This document shows positions 26,786-36,003 of a stretch of 64,000 nt of DNA, piece by piece; position 1 is the first letter of the stretch; each line of letters opens with the position of its first letter. The translations under genes and the position numbers were made by a program. This DNA comes from Leucobacter sp. CX169. Its GTDB lineage: Bacteria > Actinomycetota > Actinomycetes > Actinomycetales > Microbacteriaceae. The notes under the pieces are model-generated. The model did no database searches. It was given only the letters and a program-made list of their open reading frames with translations, and was not told the origin of the DNA. The stretch lies in NCBI RefSeq assembly GCF_017161405.1, contig NZ_CP071051.1, positions 2,877,849-2,941,848 on the forward strand. The letters run 5' to 3'.

Positions 26786-26840
26786 TCCACCACAGTGGCG
26801 GGAATATTGTCTACAATGCGACAATAATCACTGTGGTGGA
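26786..26840. promoter_or_regulatory. gntR upstream region: operator inside a 12-bp inverted repeat
   Basis: TCCACCACAGTG (26786-26797) and CACTGTGGTGGA (26829-26840) form a perfect 12-bp inverted repeat. The palindrome ATTGTCTACAAT (26806-26817) sits almost exactly in its centre, followed by a further ACAAT at 26821-26825. It lies 38 bases upstream of the GntR start. Autoregulation through ATTGTCTACAAT is the simplest view; the outer repeat may be a second protein site or an RNA hairpin. Confidence 0.6.
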
Positions 26841-26877
26841 ATGGCACCATCCTCACTGAAGCTTCTCGGAGGCACCC

Positions 26878-27603
26878 ATGAATGGCGTAAACGCACTGTC
26901 CGCGATCACGAGTCGGCCCACGGCCGTGGTGATTGCCGATCAGCTTCGCGAGAGCATCATTGAGGGCGCCTTCGCGCCGGGCGATCAGATCAACGAAGCC
27001 CAGGTCGCGAGCCAGCTGAATGTCTCGCGCGGTCCGGTCCGTGAGGCCCTGCACCGTCTCGTCCAAGAGGGACTGCTGCTCGCGCGCCCCAATCGCGGCG
27101 TCTTCGTCCAAGAACTCAGCGTGCGAGATGTTGCCGAGGTGTACGAGGCGCGCGAAGTCATCGAGTGCGCCGCCGCCGAGATCATCACAAAACTCGAGCC
27201 TGAGCGGCGAAACGCGCTTGCCGACAGCCTCGAGTCCGTCATCGATCGAATGTCCGTCGCACTCGCGAAAGACGACTGGGCCGGTCTTGGACGCATCGAC
27301 CTGGAATTCCACACCGAGCTCGTCGCTGACTCAGGAAACACGCGCCTAGTGCGCGCCTATGCCACCCTGGCCACCGAAGCGCTCATCTGCCTGAGGCATT
27401 TTCCTGGAGCGTACCCGAAGCCCGATCGCGTGGTCGCTGGGCACCGCGAGATCTCTGACCTCTTGCGCAGCGGCGATATGACCGAGCTGCACCTCGTGCT
27501 CCACCGTCACCTGTCACTCAACGACTACCCGCTGCACACGCACGATGCCGACGGTTCACTGCGCCACGGCCGTGACGAGGCCCACGAAGCGGCGCGCGTG
27601 TAA
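26878..27603 (+). CDS. GntR-family transcriptional regulator, FCD subfamily
   Basis: A 241-residue FadR/FCD-type repressor. The winged helix spans about 14-80 (VSRGPVREALHRL). The effector domain keeps the metal-ligand set Asp141, His145, His189 and His211, so it likely senses an organic acid bound through a divalent metal. It is convergent with the catabolic operon that ends at 27628 and carries an ATTGTCTACAAT site upstream of itself. The ATG at 26878 follows GGAGGCACCC. The target operon and the effector are inferred. Confidence 0.85.
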   Translation: MNGVNALSAITSRPTAVVIADQLRESIIEGAFAPGDQINEAQVASQLNVSRGPVREALHRLVQEGLLLARPNRGVFVQELSVRDVAEVYEAREVIECAAAEIITKLEPERRNALADSLESVIDRMSVALAKDDWAGLGRIDLEFHTELVADSGNTRLVRAYATLATEALICLRHFPGAYPKPDRVVAGHREISDLLRSGDMTELHLVLHRHLSLNDYPLHTHDADGSLRHGRDEAHEAARV

Positions 27604-27604
27604 C

Positions 27605-27617
27605 GGGCGCAGCGCCC
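27605..27617. terminator. Short hairpin between the convergent gntR and aldolase-like genes
   Basis: GGGCGC-A-GCGCCC lies in the 24-base gap between the two convergent stops, followed by a pyrimidine run. It is a plausible shared terminator but the stem is short. Confidence 0.4.
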
Positions 27618-27627
27618 ACTTTCTCCG

Positions 27628-28731
27628 CTAGTTCAATTGCCCCTGGGCCGCGACACGCCATCGCCCGTGGAAGGTGCCGGAGCTGTCAGTGATGATGAGC
27701 TCTTCGACCGCGTTGACCACCGGGCAGACGTGATGCGGCACTACCGCGATCCGGTCTCCGACAGTCGGGCGCTCGCCCCCGATGGGCAGCTCGAGAAATC
27801 CGTGATATTCGTTGAGCTTCGCCAGCACACCATCGAAGCTGGGGACCTGACCGAAGCCGCGCTCGGGGCTACCCTCGCGGGCGAGCGCTTTCGTTCCGGC
27901 GTCGATGATGACGTGCCGGTGACCCTGATCGCTGACCACCGTACTCGCGACAAAGAGGCCGATCTGGCCGGTCTCGCAGTCTCCCAACCGCGCGTTGTCG
28001 TAGTCATTGAAGACGTACTCCCCCGGGCGAATCTCTGTGATCACCGGGTCAGTGCTGTACGCCGCGGTCGGCGTCGATGCGGCGCTGACGACGTGCGCTT
28101 CAAGACCTACATTCGCGAACGATGCGACCGCACGGCGCAACGCGTCGGCCTGATCGGCGGCAGCGGCTTCACGGGCCCCCAGCCTGCCCCCGTGGCCCGG
28201 GTACGTGAACACGCCGAGCGGCTCAAGGCCGCGCGACTGCGCGTGCGCCGCGAGGGCCCCCGCGGCTTCCGGGGGTACGCCCGAGCGCCCTGCACCGCAG
28301 TCCACCTCGATCACGACGCCGAGCAGGCCAACGAGTTCACCCATTGCGGCCGCGAGCTGATCGATGGCGGCGATACTCTCTGCCCCTACGCTCAGCTGCG
28401 TCTCCTGCGCCAGCCGTTGCAGGCGCTCAGCCTTGGCGCCGCCCGCCCACAGGGGGTAGGCCAGAAAAATGTCCGCGCAGCCGTCTTCGGCGAAGATCTC
28501 TGCCTCGCTCAGGTTTCCGGCAGTTAAACCGATGGCGCCAGCCTCGAGCTGCATTCGTCCGATCTCGAGGCACTTGTGCGTCTTCACGTGCGGGCGCAGG
28601 TCCTTGCCGTGAGCATCGGCAAACTCTTGCATGCGCGCAATGTTGTCGTCGACCACGTCGATCAACACGATCGGCGCCGGAGTGCTGATCTGATCACCCA
28701 GCCGCTCAATCACCTGAGGGAATTGCTGCAT
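27628..28731 (-). CDS. D-threonine aldolase / D-serine dehydratase-like PLP enzyme (alanine racemase fold)
   Basis: A 367-residue fold-type III PLP enzyme. The PLP lysine is Lys50 in RPHVKTHK and the C-terminal metal site is HVC (His334, Cys336). D-threonine aldolases use HxD with manganese, whereas D-serine dehydratases use HxC with zinc, so this one looks closer to the dehydratase type. Expected chemistry is retro-aldol cleavage or dehydration of a D-beta-hydroxy amino acid. It is the last gene of the catabolic operon; the ATG follows GGAGGA. Confidence 0.75.
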   Translation of the reverse strand: MQQFPQVIERLGDQISTPAPIVLIDVVDDNIARMQEFADAHGKDLRPHVKTHKCLEIGRMQLEAGAIGLTAGNLSEAEIFAEDGCADIFLAYPLWAGGAKAERLQRLAQETQLSVGAESIAAIDQLAAAMGELVGLLGVVIEVDCGAGRSGVPPEAAGALAAHAQSRGLEPLGVFTYPGHGGRLGAREAAAADQADALRRAVASFANVGLEAHVVSAASTPTAAYSTDPVITEIRPGEYVFNDYDNARLGDCETGQIGLFVASTVVSDQGHRHVIIDAGTKALAREGSPERGFGQVPSFDGVLAKLNEYHGFLELPIGGERPTVGDRIAVVPHHVCPVVNAVEELIITDSSGTFHGRWRVAAQGQLN

Positions 28732-28829
28732 GCGCGTCCTCCAACTCTGCGCAGTCGATATCGCGACGGCGCGCGGGGCCGCGTGTGCTCCCCCGGCCCC
28801 GGCCTCACCCCATACTTCGCCCGGTGGGC

Positions 28830-30320
28830 TCAGCCCAGTCGACTGATGATGACGTTCTTTGGTTCGCTCATCTCACGGACCGCGCTCGCGACGCCCTCAC
28901 GACCGACGCCGGACCGCTTCGAGCCGCCAAACGGCATCGAGTCGATACGGAAGTCGCTCGTCTCGTTGATGAGCACACTGCCTACGTGCAGGCGCTCCAC
29001 CGCGTACATCGCTGTGGCCATCGACGCGGTGTAGATGCCGGCCTGCAGGCCGAAATCGGTGTCGTTCACCCGGTCAAGCGTGCGATCAAAGTCGTCAAAG
29101 GGCAGGATCGACACGATAGGTCCGAATATCTCGTCGTGGAGCACGCGCGCGCGTTCGGGAACATCGACCAGCACGGTGGGGGTAAAGAAGGCCCCGCGAC
29201 GCTCGCCACCAATGGCGACGCGCGCGCCGTCGGCGATCGACTCGGCCACCCAGTCCGCCATGCGCTGCGCCTCGCGTTCAGAGATCAGTGGCCCGACGTC
29301 GGTCGCGGTATCTTTCTTCGAGCCGACAACGAGCTTCGCGGTACCCGCAAGCACCTGTGCGACGAGTTCGTCGTAGCGGCTGCGGTGCACGAAGACGCGC
29401 TGCACGGACAGGCAATTCTGCCCGGCGACTCCGAAGGCGCCGTCGACGATTCCGGCGGCGGCGGCCGACACGTCGCCGTCCTCACAGACGACGACGGCAT
29501 TGTTGCCGCCCAACTCCATCAGCATTTTTCGTGCACCGGCAATACGCGCGAGCGCGTCGCCGGTGACCGGTCCCCCGGTGAACGAGACGGCCGCCACGCG
29601 CGGGTCGCTCACCAGCGCCGTGCCCGCCTCCCGCCCTGTAACGAGGACCGCCATCCGCTTTGCCGGCATGCCGGCCCGCAGCAGAATATCAACGAGCGCC
29701 AATGCCGACAGTGGCGTCGTCTGCGCCGGCTTAAGCACGATCGCGTTGCCGGCGATCAGGCCGGGACCGATCTTGTGCGCGACCAGGTTCATCGGGTCGT
29801 TGAACGGGGTGATTGCGGCGATGACACCAAGCGGCACACGACGGTTCCACCCAATCTTTCCCGCACCCCGGGGCGTATCGGCAAGAGGCAGGGTTTCGCC
29901 CTCCAACAAGTGCGCCGAGGCCGCCGAGAGTCGCAGCGTCTCAGCGGTGCGAGCCGCCTCTCGCGTCGCTTCGGTGATCGTTTTACTGCTCTCTGCTGAG
30001 ATGATCCGCGCGAGCCGATCTGCTTCGTCGCGGACGATGGCCGCCGCACGCTCGAGTGTCTCTCGTCGCTCCCACAGTTCCCACGGGTCCTCCCGCAGAC
30101 TCCGCTCCACTCCAGCTACGGCGCGGTCCATGTCGTGCACGTCGCCGACGTACACGTGAGCGATGAGGCTGTCGTCCTCAGGGTCGGTCACCGCGAGCGA
30201 AAGCTCGCTGGTGATCCACTTCCCGTCGATATATGCACCACCGGGGATACGACGCTCTTCCAAGCCGGGCTCAAACCCGACCTGGGGCATCTCGACGGTT
30301 TCACACATACAGGTACTCAT
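28830..30320 (-). CDS. Aldehyde dehydrogenase family protein
   Basis: A 496-residue NAD(P)-dependent aldehyde dehydrogenase. The catalytic Cys is Cys303 in GQNCLS, the general base Glu lies in MELGGNN near 269, and the oxyanion Asn is in ITPFND. It has an unusual Cys- and Met-containing leader (MSTCMCE). Placed next to an amine oxidase and an aldolase-like enzyme, it most likely oxidises their aldehyde product to the acid. It may be related to aldehyde dehydrogenases for small acidic aldehydes, but the substrate is not readable. The ATG at 30320 follows GAAGGAG. Confidence 0.85.
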   Translation of the reverse strand: MSTCMCETVEMPQVGFEPGLEERRIPGGAYIDGKWITSELSLAVTDPEDDSLIAHVYVGDVHDMDRAVAGVERSLREDPWELWERRETLERAAAIVRDEADRLARIISAESSKTITEATREAARTAETLRLSAASAHLLEGETLPLADTPRGAGKIGWNRRVPLGVIAAITPFNDPMNLVAHKIGPGLIAGNAIVLKPAQTTPLSALALVDILLRAGMPAKRMAVLVTGREAGTALVSDPRVAAVSFTGGPVTGDALARIAGARKMLMELGGNNAVVVCEDGDVSAAAAGIVDGAFGVAGQNCLSVQRVFVHRSRYDELVAQVLAGTAKLVVGSKKDTATDVGPLISEREAQRMADWVAESIADGARVAIGGERRGAFFTPTVLVDVPERARVLHDEIFGPIVSILPFDDFDRTLDRVNDTDFGLQAGIYTASMATAMYAVERLHVGSVLINETSDFRIDSMPFGGSKRSGVGREGVASAVREMSEPKNVIISRLG

Positions 30321-30352
30321 CGCTCACGTTCTCCTTCGTCGGTTCTCGGCTA

Positions 30353-31660
30353 CTAGCTCAGCTTGTCTTGCAGGGCGTAATAGGCCCCGCCAACCGGAAG
30401 GTGCAAAGCCGGATTTCCGAAGTAGCCGGGAATCCAGGGGTTCTTCAAGTCGCCCCAGACGTTCGCCGACGGGTTGCCCGTAATCACCTCGGTCATAACC
30501 TTGCCCATGTAGGTCGCCATCTGCACGCCATGACCCGAGTAGTTGAGCGAGTAGTACAGGCCCTTGTGCTGGCCGGCGTGCACCATCTGGTCCATCGAAA
30601 TGTCAACCAGCCCGCCCCACATGTAGTCAATGCGTGCGTTCTTCGTCTGAGGGAAGATGTAGTGCATCGCCTTCTTCAAGATCTCGCCGCTCTCGCGATC
30701 CTGCGAGGGATCAGACAGTGCAAAGCGTGCGCGACCACCAAAAAGCAGGCGGTTGTCCGGCGTAATCCGGAAGTAGTAGATGAAGTTCTTGCTATCCGAC
30801 GCCATGCGACGGTTCGGCATCAGCTCATCAACGAGCTCCTGGGGCAGCGGCTCAGTCACCACGATGAAGCTTCCCACCGGGATCACCCGTCGCTGCTGCC
30901 AGCCGAAGGGCTTGCCGGTGTACCCGCTCGTGCCGAGCACGACGCTGCCCGCGCGGATGTTCCCGCGAGTGGTCTTGAGGTCGTGCACGGTGCCACTGCC
31001 GATGCGGGTGAGGTCATACACCTCCGCCTTCTCGTGAATGGTCGCGCCTTCTTCGAGGGCGAGACGTCCGAGCTCGTGGCCGAACTTGCCGACGTGCATG
31101 CCGGCGCCCAGGGGGTCGACCATGGCGCCGTGATACACGTCAGAGCCGATCTCAGAGTGAATATTCGCCTTGTCGACAAGCTTCACCGGCTGCCCCACGA
31201 GCCGCTTGAGGGCCTCGGCGGTCTGCTTCATCCCCTCGAAGTGGGACTCTTTCCAGGCCAGGTTCATCTTGCCGGTGCGCGCGTAGTCAACCTGCAAGTC
31301 GTTGTCCTTGACGAGGTTCTCGATGAGGTCGATCGCGTCGTTGTACTCGGTGAAGTACTTGACCGCTCGTTCCTCGCCGTAGCGCTTGATCGCGTTGCGG
31401 AAGCCGATCGCGAGACCGGTGGTCGCCATGCCGCCGTTGCGACCTGATGCACCCCAGTTGACCGTGTTTGCTTCGAGGACAGCGACCGACTTGCCGGCGC
31501 GTGCCGCGTGGTAGGCCGTCGACAGTCCGGTAAACCCGGCGCCGACAACGGCGACATCGACCTCCTTGGGAATATCGGTCTGGGTGTAGTCACCGCTCGG
31601 CGTCGAAGTATCGAGCCAGTAGGAGTGCATCTTCACGTTCGGGTGCTCCGTCTTCTTCAT
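30353..31660 (-). CDS. FAD-dependent amine / D-amino-acid oxidase-type oxidoreductase (PuuB-like)
   Basis: A 435-residue flavoenzyme of the DAO family. The FAD-binding GAGFTG is at residues 40-45, followed by GASGRNGGM, typical of gamma-glutamylputrescine oxidase and similar amine oxidases. It should oxidise an amine or amino acid to an imine, giving an aldehyde or keto acid and ammonia, for the adjacent aldehyde dehydrogenase. The start is uncertain: ATG 31660 has no ribosome site and Met11 is an alternative. No glutamylputrescine synthetase is nearby, so a polyamine route is not supported. Confidence 0.8.
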   Translation of the reverse strand: MKKTEHPNVKMHSYWLDTSTPSGDYTQTDIPKEVDVAVVGAGFTGLSTAYHAARAGKSVAVLEANTVNWGASGRNGGMATTGLAIGFRNAIKRYGEERAVKYFTEYNDAIDLIENLVKDNDLQVDYARTGKMNLAWKESHFEGMKQTAEALKRLVGQPVKLVDKANIHSEIGSDVYHGAMVDPLGAGMHVGKFGHELGRLALEEGATIHEKAEVYDLTRIGSGTVHDLKTTRGNIRAGSVVLGTSGYTGKPFGWQQRRVIPVGSFIVVTEPLPQELVDELMPNRRMASDSKNFIYYFRITPDNRLLFGGRARFALSDPSQDRESGEILKKAMHYIFPQTKNARIDYMWGGLVDISMDQMVHAGQHKGLYYSLNYSGHGVQMATYMGKVMTEVITGNPSANVWGDLKNPWIPGYFGNPALHLPVGGAYYALQDKLS

Positions 31661-31738
31661 GTGTGTTGCGTAATCTGGTGGCCGAGGCCGGGGGCCGGGC
31701 GGAAGCGCGGTGGCTTCCGACCGGCCGAGGTGCGTGTA

Positions 31739-33253
31739 CTACTTCACTCGCGTGGTGTACTCGGTGATGAGGCGACGCTCAAGCGGGTCACGTACGAGGT
31801 CGGTGAATGTTCCGGCCTCGCCCTGCACGACGCGCTCGTGCACGAGCGGCACGACGGCATCGAGCTGCAGGATCGCGGCTTCCGCGTCCATCGTCGCCTG
31901 CTGACGCTCTTCGCCCGCGGGGATCTGCAGGCTCGCCTTGATGAGGGCATCGACGTCAGCGTTGCAGAGCTGGGCGACGTTGTATCCGCCGTCGCAGGTG
32001 AAATCCTGCGCGAGGAACGAGAGCGGATCGCCCGTGTCAAGCATCGTGCCGCGTGAGTAGATCACAGCGTCAAAGCCCGGGTTTAGCATTTCTTCTTCCA
32101 TGTTGACGTACTCGCGAACGTCCTGCGTCACGACGAAGCCTGCATCTTCGAGCTGCTTTTCGAGCTGCACCGCAATCTCGGGGTTCTCCGCACGATCCGT
32201 GTAGGTGGCGAGGGTGATTGCAATGCCGTCGACCTTGGCCGGGGCTACGCCCGATTCGACGTCACCGCGCATCGGCTCTGCCCACGGGATCGCCGGGCCG
32301 AGCAGGCCGGTGGACGGGTCCGCCTGGCCCTCGTACACCGTCTCCACGATGGCCTGCGGGTCAATCGCTGCACGAGCTGCTGCCCGCACGGCCGGGTCGG
32401 CGAAGGGGCCGGTCGTGTTGTTCATGGTCATGATGGTCGAGCGCGGCATGAAGACCTCATTCACCATCTCGGGGTCAAGGAGGGTGACCTGCGAGACCGG
32501 AATGGTCTCGGCAACGTCCGCGGTGCCCGCGCGAAGGGCGCCGGCGCGTGCCGCACCATCGGGGACGAACGAAACGTCAATGCCCGAAGCGAGGGCGACA
32601 TCGCCCCAGTAGTCCTCGTAGCGGTCGAGGGTCGCGGTCGTCGTGCCCTGCACGTCCACGAGCTCGAAGGGGCCGGTGCCGGTGCCAACGGGGGTCACCG
32701 TGCCGTCTTCGAGGTACGCGGCGTCAGAGAAGACCGAGAGCTGTGGGCTGGCGAAGCGGTTGGTGAGCAGCGGGTCAGGCACGTCGGTCGTGACCGTGAG
32801 CTCGTAGTCGCCGGTGGCCTCGGTCGTGACCGATATGCCCTTGAGGGCACGCGGCGGGGTCGTCGAGGACGCCGCCTGGTCAAAGGTGTTCTTCGCTGCT
32901 GCCGCATCGAATGGGGTTCCGTCGTGGAAGGTGACGTCGTCACGCAGCGTGAAGATCCAGGTCAGCTCATCGACCTGCTCCCATTCGGTGGCGAGCAACG
33001 GTTCGATCTCGAGGTTTTCATTTAGCCGAACGAGGGTCTCGCCGGTGCTCCAGCGCGAGAGCTTTGCGACGTCGTCACTGAAGGGGTTCAGGGCCGCCGT
33101 GGGTGGCTGCATCATGACGAGCTCGATGCGGTCATTGCCTCCCCCTTCGCCGCCTGCGGCGTTGCTGCCGCCGGCGCATCCGGTCATGACGAGGGTGATG
33201 CTTGCGGCGATGGCGATCGTCGTCGCAACTTTGGGACCAAACGTTGTGCGCAT
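31739..33253 (-). CDS. ABC transporter substrate-binding lipoprotein, family 5 (DppA/NikA-like)
   Basis: A 504-residue extracytoplasmic solute-binding protein. The signal peptide ends in LVMTGC, giving lipidated Cys26, followed by a Gly-rich linker. The family 5 core includes WIFTLRDDVTFHDGTPFDA. It captures the substrate for the fused permease and ATPase genes upstream in the operon. Family members bind peptides, nickel chelates, opines or other small molecules, so the ligand is open. Confidence 0.88.
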   Translation of the reverse strand: MRTTFGPKVATTIAIAASITLVMTGCAGGSNAAGGEGGGNDRIELVMMQPPTAALNPFSDDVAKLSRWSTGETLVRLNENLEIEPLLATEWEQVDELTWIFTLRDDVTFHDGTPFDAAAAKNTFDQAASSTTPPRALKGISVTTEATGDYELTVTTDVPDPLLTNRFASPQLSVFSDAAYLEDGTVTPVGTGTGPFELVDVQGTTTATLDRYEDYWGDVALASGIDVSFVPDGAARAGALRAGTADVAETIPVSQVTLLDPEMVNEVFMPRSTIMTMNNTTGPFADPAVRAAARAAIDPQAIVETVYEGQADPSTGLLGPAIPWAEPMRGDVESGVAPAKVDGIAITLATYTDRAENPEIAVQLEKQLEDAGFVVTQDVREYVNMEEEMLNPGFDAVIYSRGTMLDTGDPLSFLAQDFTCDGGYNVAQLCNADVDALIKASLQIPAGEERQQATMDAEAAILQLDAVVPLVHERVVQGEAGTFTDLVRDPLERRLITEYTTRVK

Positions 33254-33312
33254 GCGTGGGACCTTTCTTGAAGAACTGATGTCTGCTGGATTCCCCGGTG
33301 GGGATCAGCGCA

Positions 33313-33987
33313 CTACTTGATGCCGAGCGCCTCGTTGACCTCGTCGAGCGAGGTCACTCGCTGCGCGCCATATTCGGGAATGTCGATGTCGTACCCACGG
33401 TCCAGGTAGACCTTGTTGTGGAAGCCCAGCAGTTCCATGGGGACGTGGTCATACAGGTGGTGTGAGGAAATGTGGAGGAAGTCTTCGGGCTGCGCGTCCA
33501 GTTCTGCGAGCATGTGTTCGAATGCCTGGAAACGAGGCTTGTAGGCCCCGGTCTGCTCGGCAGTGATGACTGCGTGGAAGGGTGCGCCGAGGCGGGGGAT
33601 GAAGGCGTTCAGGTGGCGGTCATCGGCGTTCGAGAGACCCACCAGCGGGAAGTGATCCGCCATCTTGGCGAGGGGCTCGAGTACGTCCGGGTGTGCGCCC
33701 CAGCTCAGCACGTCCTGCTGCACGGTGGCCACTTGCTCGTCAGTGATCTCCAGGCCAAAGCGCGCGGCGGTCCGGCGAAATGAGCGCTCCAGAATCTGAT
33801 CGTACGGACGATATTCCATGATCTCGTCGTAGCGGTCGAGGCTGAACTTACTGAAGAACGCCTCCAGCTGCTCGCCGTCCAGGCGGTCAGCAATCATGGG
33901 CTCAACCGTCTTGCGCATCTCGAAGTAGATGAGCGTGCCGATGATGTCGAACGAGATGTACTTGGGGCGAGGAATTTCCAGGGACAC
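33313..33987 (-). CDS. HAD-superfamily protein, type II haloacid dehalogenase-like
   Basis: A 224-residue HAD protein. The nucleophile is Asp14 in FDIIGTL; the second acid of phosphatases (D+2) is missing, as in dehalogenases. Ser119 (LSNADD), Lys150 (YKPRF) and Asp180 fit the core of L-2-haloacid dehalogenase, but the halide-binding Arg and the conserved Asn near 177 (here His) are not evident. True dehalogenase activity is therefore doubtful. The GTG start at 33987 follows AAAGG. It lies between the permease and binding-protein genes of a transporter operon, an unusual place. Confidence 0.7.
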   Translation of the reverse strand: MSLEIPRPKYISFDIIGTLIYFEMRKTVEPMIADRLDGEQLEAFFSKFSLDRYDEIMEYRPYDQILERSFRRTAARFGLEITDEQVATVQQDVLSWGAHPDVLEPLAKMADHFPLVGLSNADDRHLNAFIPRLGAPFHAVITAEQTGAYKPRFQAFEHMLAELDAQPEDFLHISSHHLYDHVPMELLGFHNKVYLDRGYDIDIPEYGAQRVTSLDEVNEALGIK

Positions 33988-34009
33988 TGAGATGCCTTTC
34001 GTGGGGGTG

Positions 34010-35926
34010 CTAGCGAGAGTGTTTGGGAGTCGGTGCCGGCTCGACCTGAATCGGCGCCGTAGCGAGGACCGGAAGCGTGCTGCCCCCGGGGGTGAAGCCA
34101 TTGCCCGCCGCGTCGATGCCCGCACCAAACTTGTTGCGGCCTCTGCGGAAGTCGAAACTCAGGCTCGAGAGGGAAACGGCGAAGATCGAAAGGAGCATGA
34201 GCGCGCCGGCCGGCACCAACACCACGAGGGGCGCTCGCTCGACGTAGGGCATGCCCTCGGCGAGCACCAGGCCCCAGTCGGACTGCGGCGGCTGCGGGCC
34301 CAGGCCCAAAAAGCCGAGGGCGGCCAACGCGAGCGCGATTCCAGGAAGGCGCAGACACGCGTGACGAAACACTGGGCCGATGACGCTCGGAAGTACGTAG
34401 CGGAGCATCATCCGCGTCTTTCCGACTCCGAGCACCGGCGCGATCTTGACGTGCGGTTGGGCTTTCACCTCTGACACGAGTGCGGCAGTGTGGGCCGCCA
34501 GCGGTGCCCAACTGACGGCGGCGACTGCAATGGCCGCGCCGAAGGACGACGGACCGAGCACCGCGGCAACGATCAGGCCAGCGATGATGGGCGGCGCCGC
34601 GTTCGTGATCTCGATCGGTCCGGCGCCAGCGTTGGGGAACATGCCTACGATGAGTCCCAGCACGAGACAGATGCCTGCGACGAGAACCCCAACACCCATG
34701 GTGGAGAGTGCGCCGTGCGAGATGCGGGCGAGAACATCGCGTCCACTGGCATCAGCGCCCAGCGGAAGCTCCCAACTCGGCGGCTGTAGACGGGTGTAAT
34801 CGAGCGCGTAGGGGTCGCGAGGCAGGCCGGCGACCACGATGACGATGAGCAGCACGAGCATGACCGCGGGCAACACGAGCGCCCACTTCGAACTCGGGGT
34901 CTTGGGCACAGCCGCGGGCAGCGAGTTCGAGCGCAGTGCGGGGCCGAGCAGCACGCGCCGGAGCAGCGTAGCGCCGAGGCCCAGTAGCACGGCGAGCAGC
35001 ATGAGGAGGATCACACCGGCTTGCAGCATCGGCAGGTCCTGCGACTGCACGGCCGCCAGGGTTGCCCGGCCTATGCCTGGAATTGCATATACCTGCTCGA
35101 TCACCACGGCACCAGCCGTAATGCCGACGAGGATCAGTGACATAGGCGCGGTCACGGCGGGGAGCGTGCGACGAATAACGGCGAAGATGATGCGCGTCTT
35201 CGAGAAGCCCGCTACCTGCCAGGTGGCCACCCAGCGTTCGCTGAAGGTGTTCGCGAGGGCGTCGGAGAGCAGGCGTCCGAGGAAGCCGCCGGTGGGCAAT
35301 CCCATGGACAGTGCCGGCAGGACGACGTAGCTGATGCCGCGCCACCCAAATGGAGGGAACCAACCGAGCCAGACGGCGAAGACGACCAGCAGCACGGAGG
35401 CGAGCAGGAACTCGGGCAGGGCGGTGAACGCGGCGGCAATTCCGCCTCCCGTCCGGTCGGACCGCCCGGCGAGGCCGCGCACGAAGGTCGGAATCGTCAG
35501 CAGTGCTCCGAGCACCACGGCGACCACCAGTGAGGCGAGCATGAGGGTCAGCGAGACGCCGAGCGCCGAGATCATCTCTGGCATGACGGGCTGGCGAGTT
35601 GTCCACGAGACGCCGAAGTCTCCCTGCACGGCGTTTCCGAACCAGGAGAAGAAGGCCCCCACTGGGCCACCGTTCAGCCCGAGTTCGAGGCGAATGGCCT
35701 CGAGCGCTTCGGGATCAATCGCGCCCTCTGAGTAGCGCGAGCGGTACACGGACGCGGCGATGTCGCGGCCGGAGAGAAGCGGCAGAATGCCCAGCATGAA
35801 GATCACCGCGAAGATGGTGATAATGCGCGACAGGGTCGAAATAATGGCCGCACGCGACGAGCCTGAGAGCGCGTTTCGACGTTGGGCGTTGCGCAGCGCG
35901 GGAACAGCCTGCGTAGATACCGACAT
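34010..35926 (-). CDS. Fused DppB-DppC-type ABC transporter permease
   Basis: A 638-residue fusion of two permease subunits normally made by separate genes. Residues 1 to about 320 are DppB-like (VIEQVYAIPGIGRATLAAVQ), and about 345-600 are DppC-like (LPLGADASGRDVLARI). Each half has its own helix set and ATPase-docking loop. The tail to 638 is Pro/Thr-rich. Together with the fused ATPase gene upstream it gives a three-polypeptide importer. The ATG at 35926 follows GAGGAAGGA. Confidence 0.88.
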   Translation of the reverse strand: MSVSTQAVPALRNAQRRNALSGSSRAAIISTLSRIITIFAVIFMLGILPLLSGRDIAASVYRSRYSEGAIDPEALEAIRLELGLNGGPVGAFFSWFGNAVQGDFGVSWTTRQPVMPEMISALGVSLTLMLASLVVAVVLGALLTIPTFVRGLAGRSDRTGGGIAAAFTALPEFLLASVLLVVFAVWLGWFPPFGWRGISYVVLPALSMGLPTGGFLGRLLSDALANTFSERWVATWQVAGFSKTRIIFAVIRRTLPAVTAPMSLILVGITAGAVVIEQVYAIPGIGRATLAAVQSQDLPMLQAGVILLMLLAVLLGLGATLLRRVLLGPALRSNSLPAAVPKTPSSKWALVLPAVMLVLLIVIVVAGLPRDPYALDYTRLQPPSWELPLGADASGRDVLARISHGALSTMGVGVLVAGICLVLGLIVGMFPNAGAGPIEITNAAPPIIAGLIVAAVLGPSSFGAAIAVAAVSWAPLAAHTAALVSEVKAQPHVKIAPVLGVGKTRMMLRYVLPSVIGPVFRHACLRLPGIALALAALGFLGLGPQPPQSDWGLVLAEGMPYVERAPLVVLVPAGALMLLSIFAVSLSSLSFDFRRGRNKFGAGIDAAGNGFTPGGSTLPVLATAPIQVEPAPTPKHSR

Positions 35927-36003
35927 CTGCTTTCCTTCCTCAAAGTATGTGCTGGGGTGGGCACCTGGACCGCTGGGTCGGGTACCGGGCTCGGTCGCCC
36001 TAG

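Noticed and set aside
28785..29999. Plus-strand open frame of 404 codons
   Set aside because: Antisense to the aldehyde dehydrogenase gene, which has intact catalytic residues.
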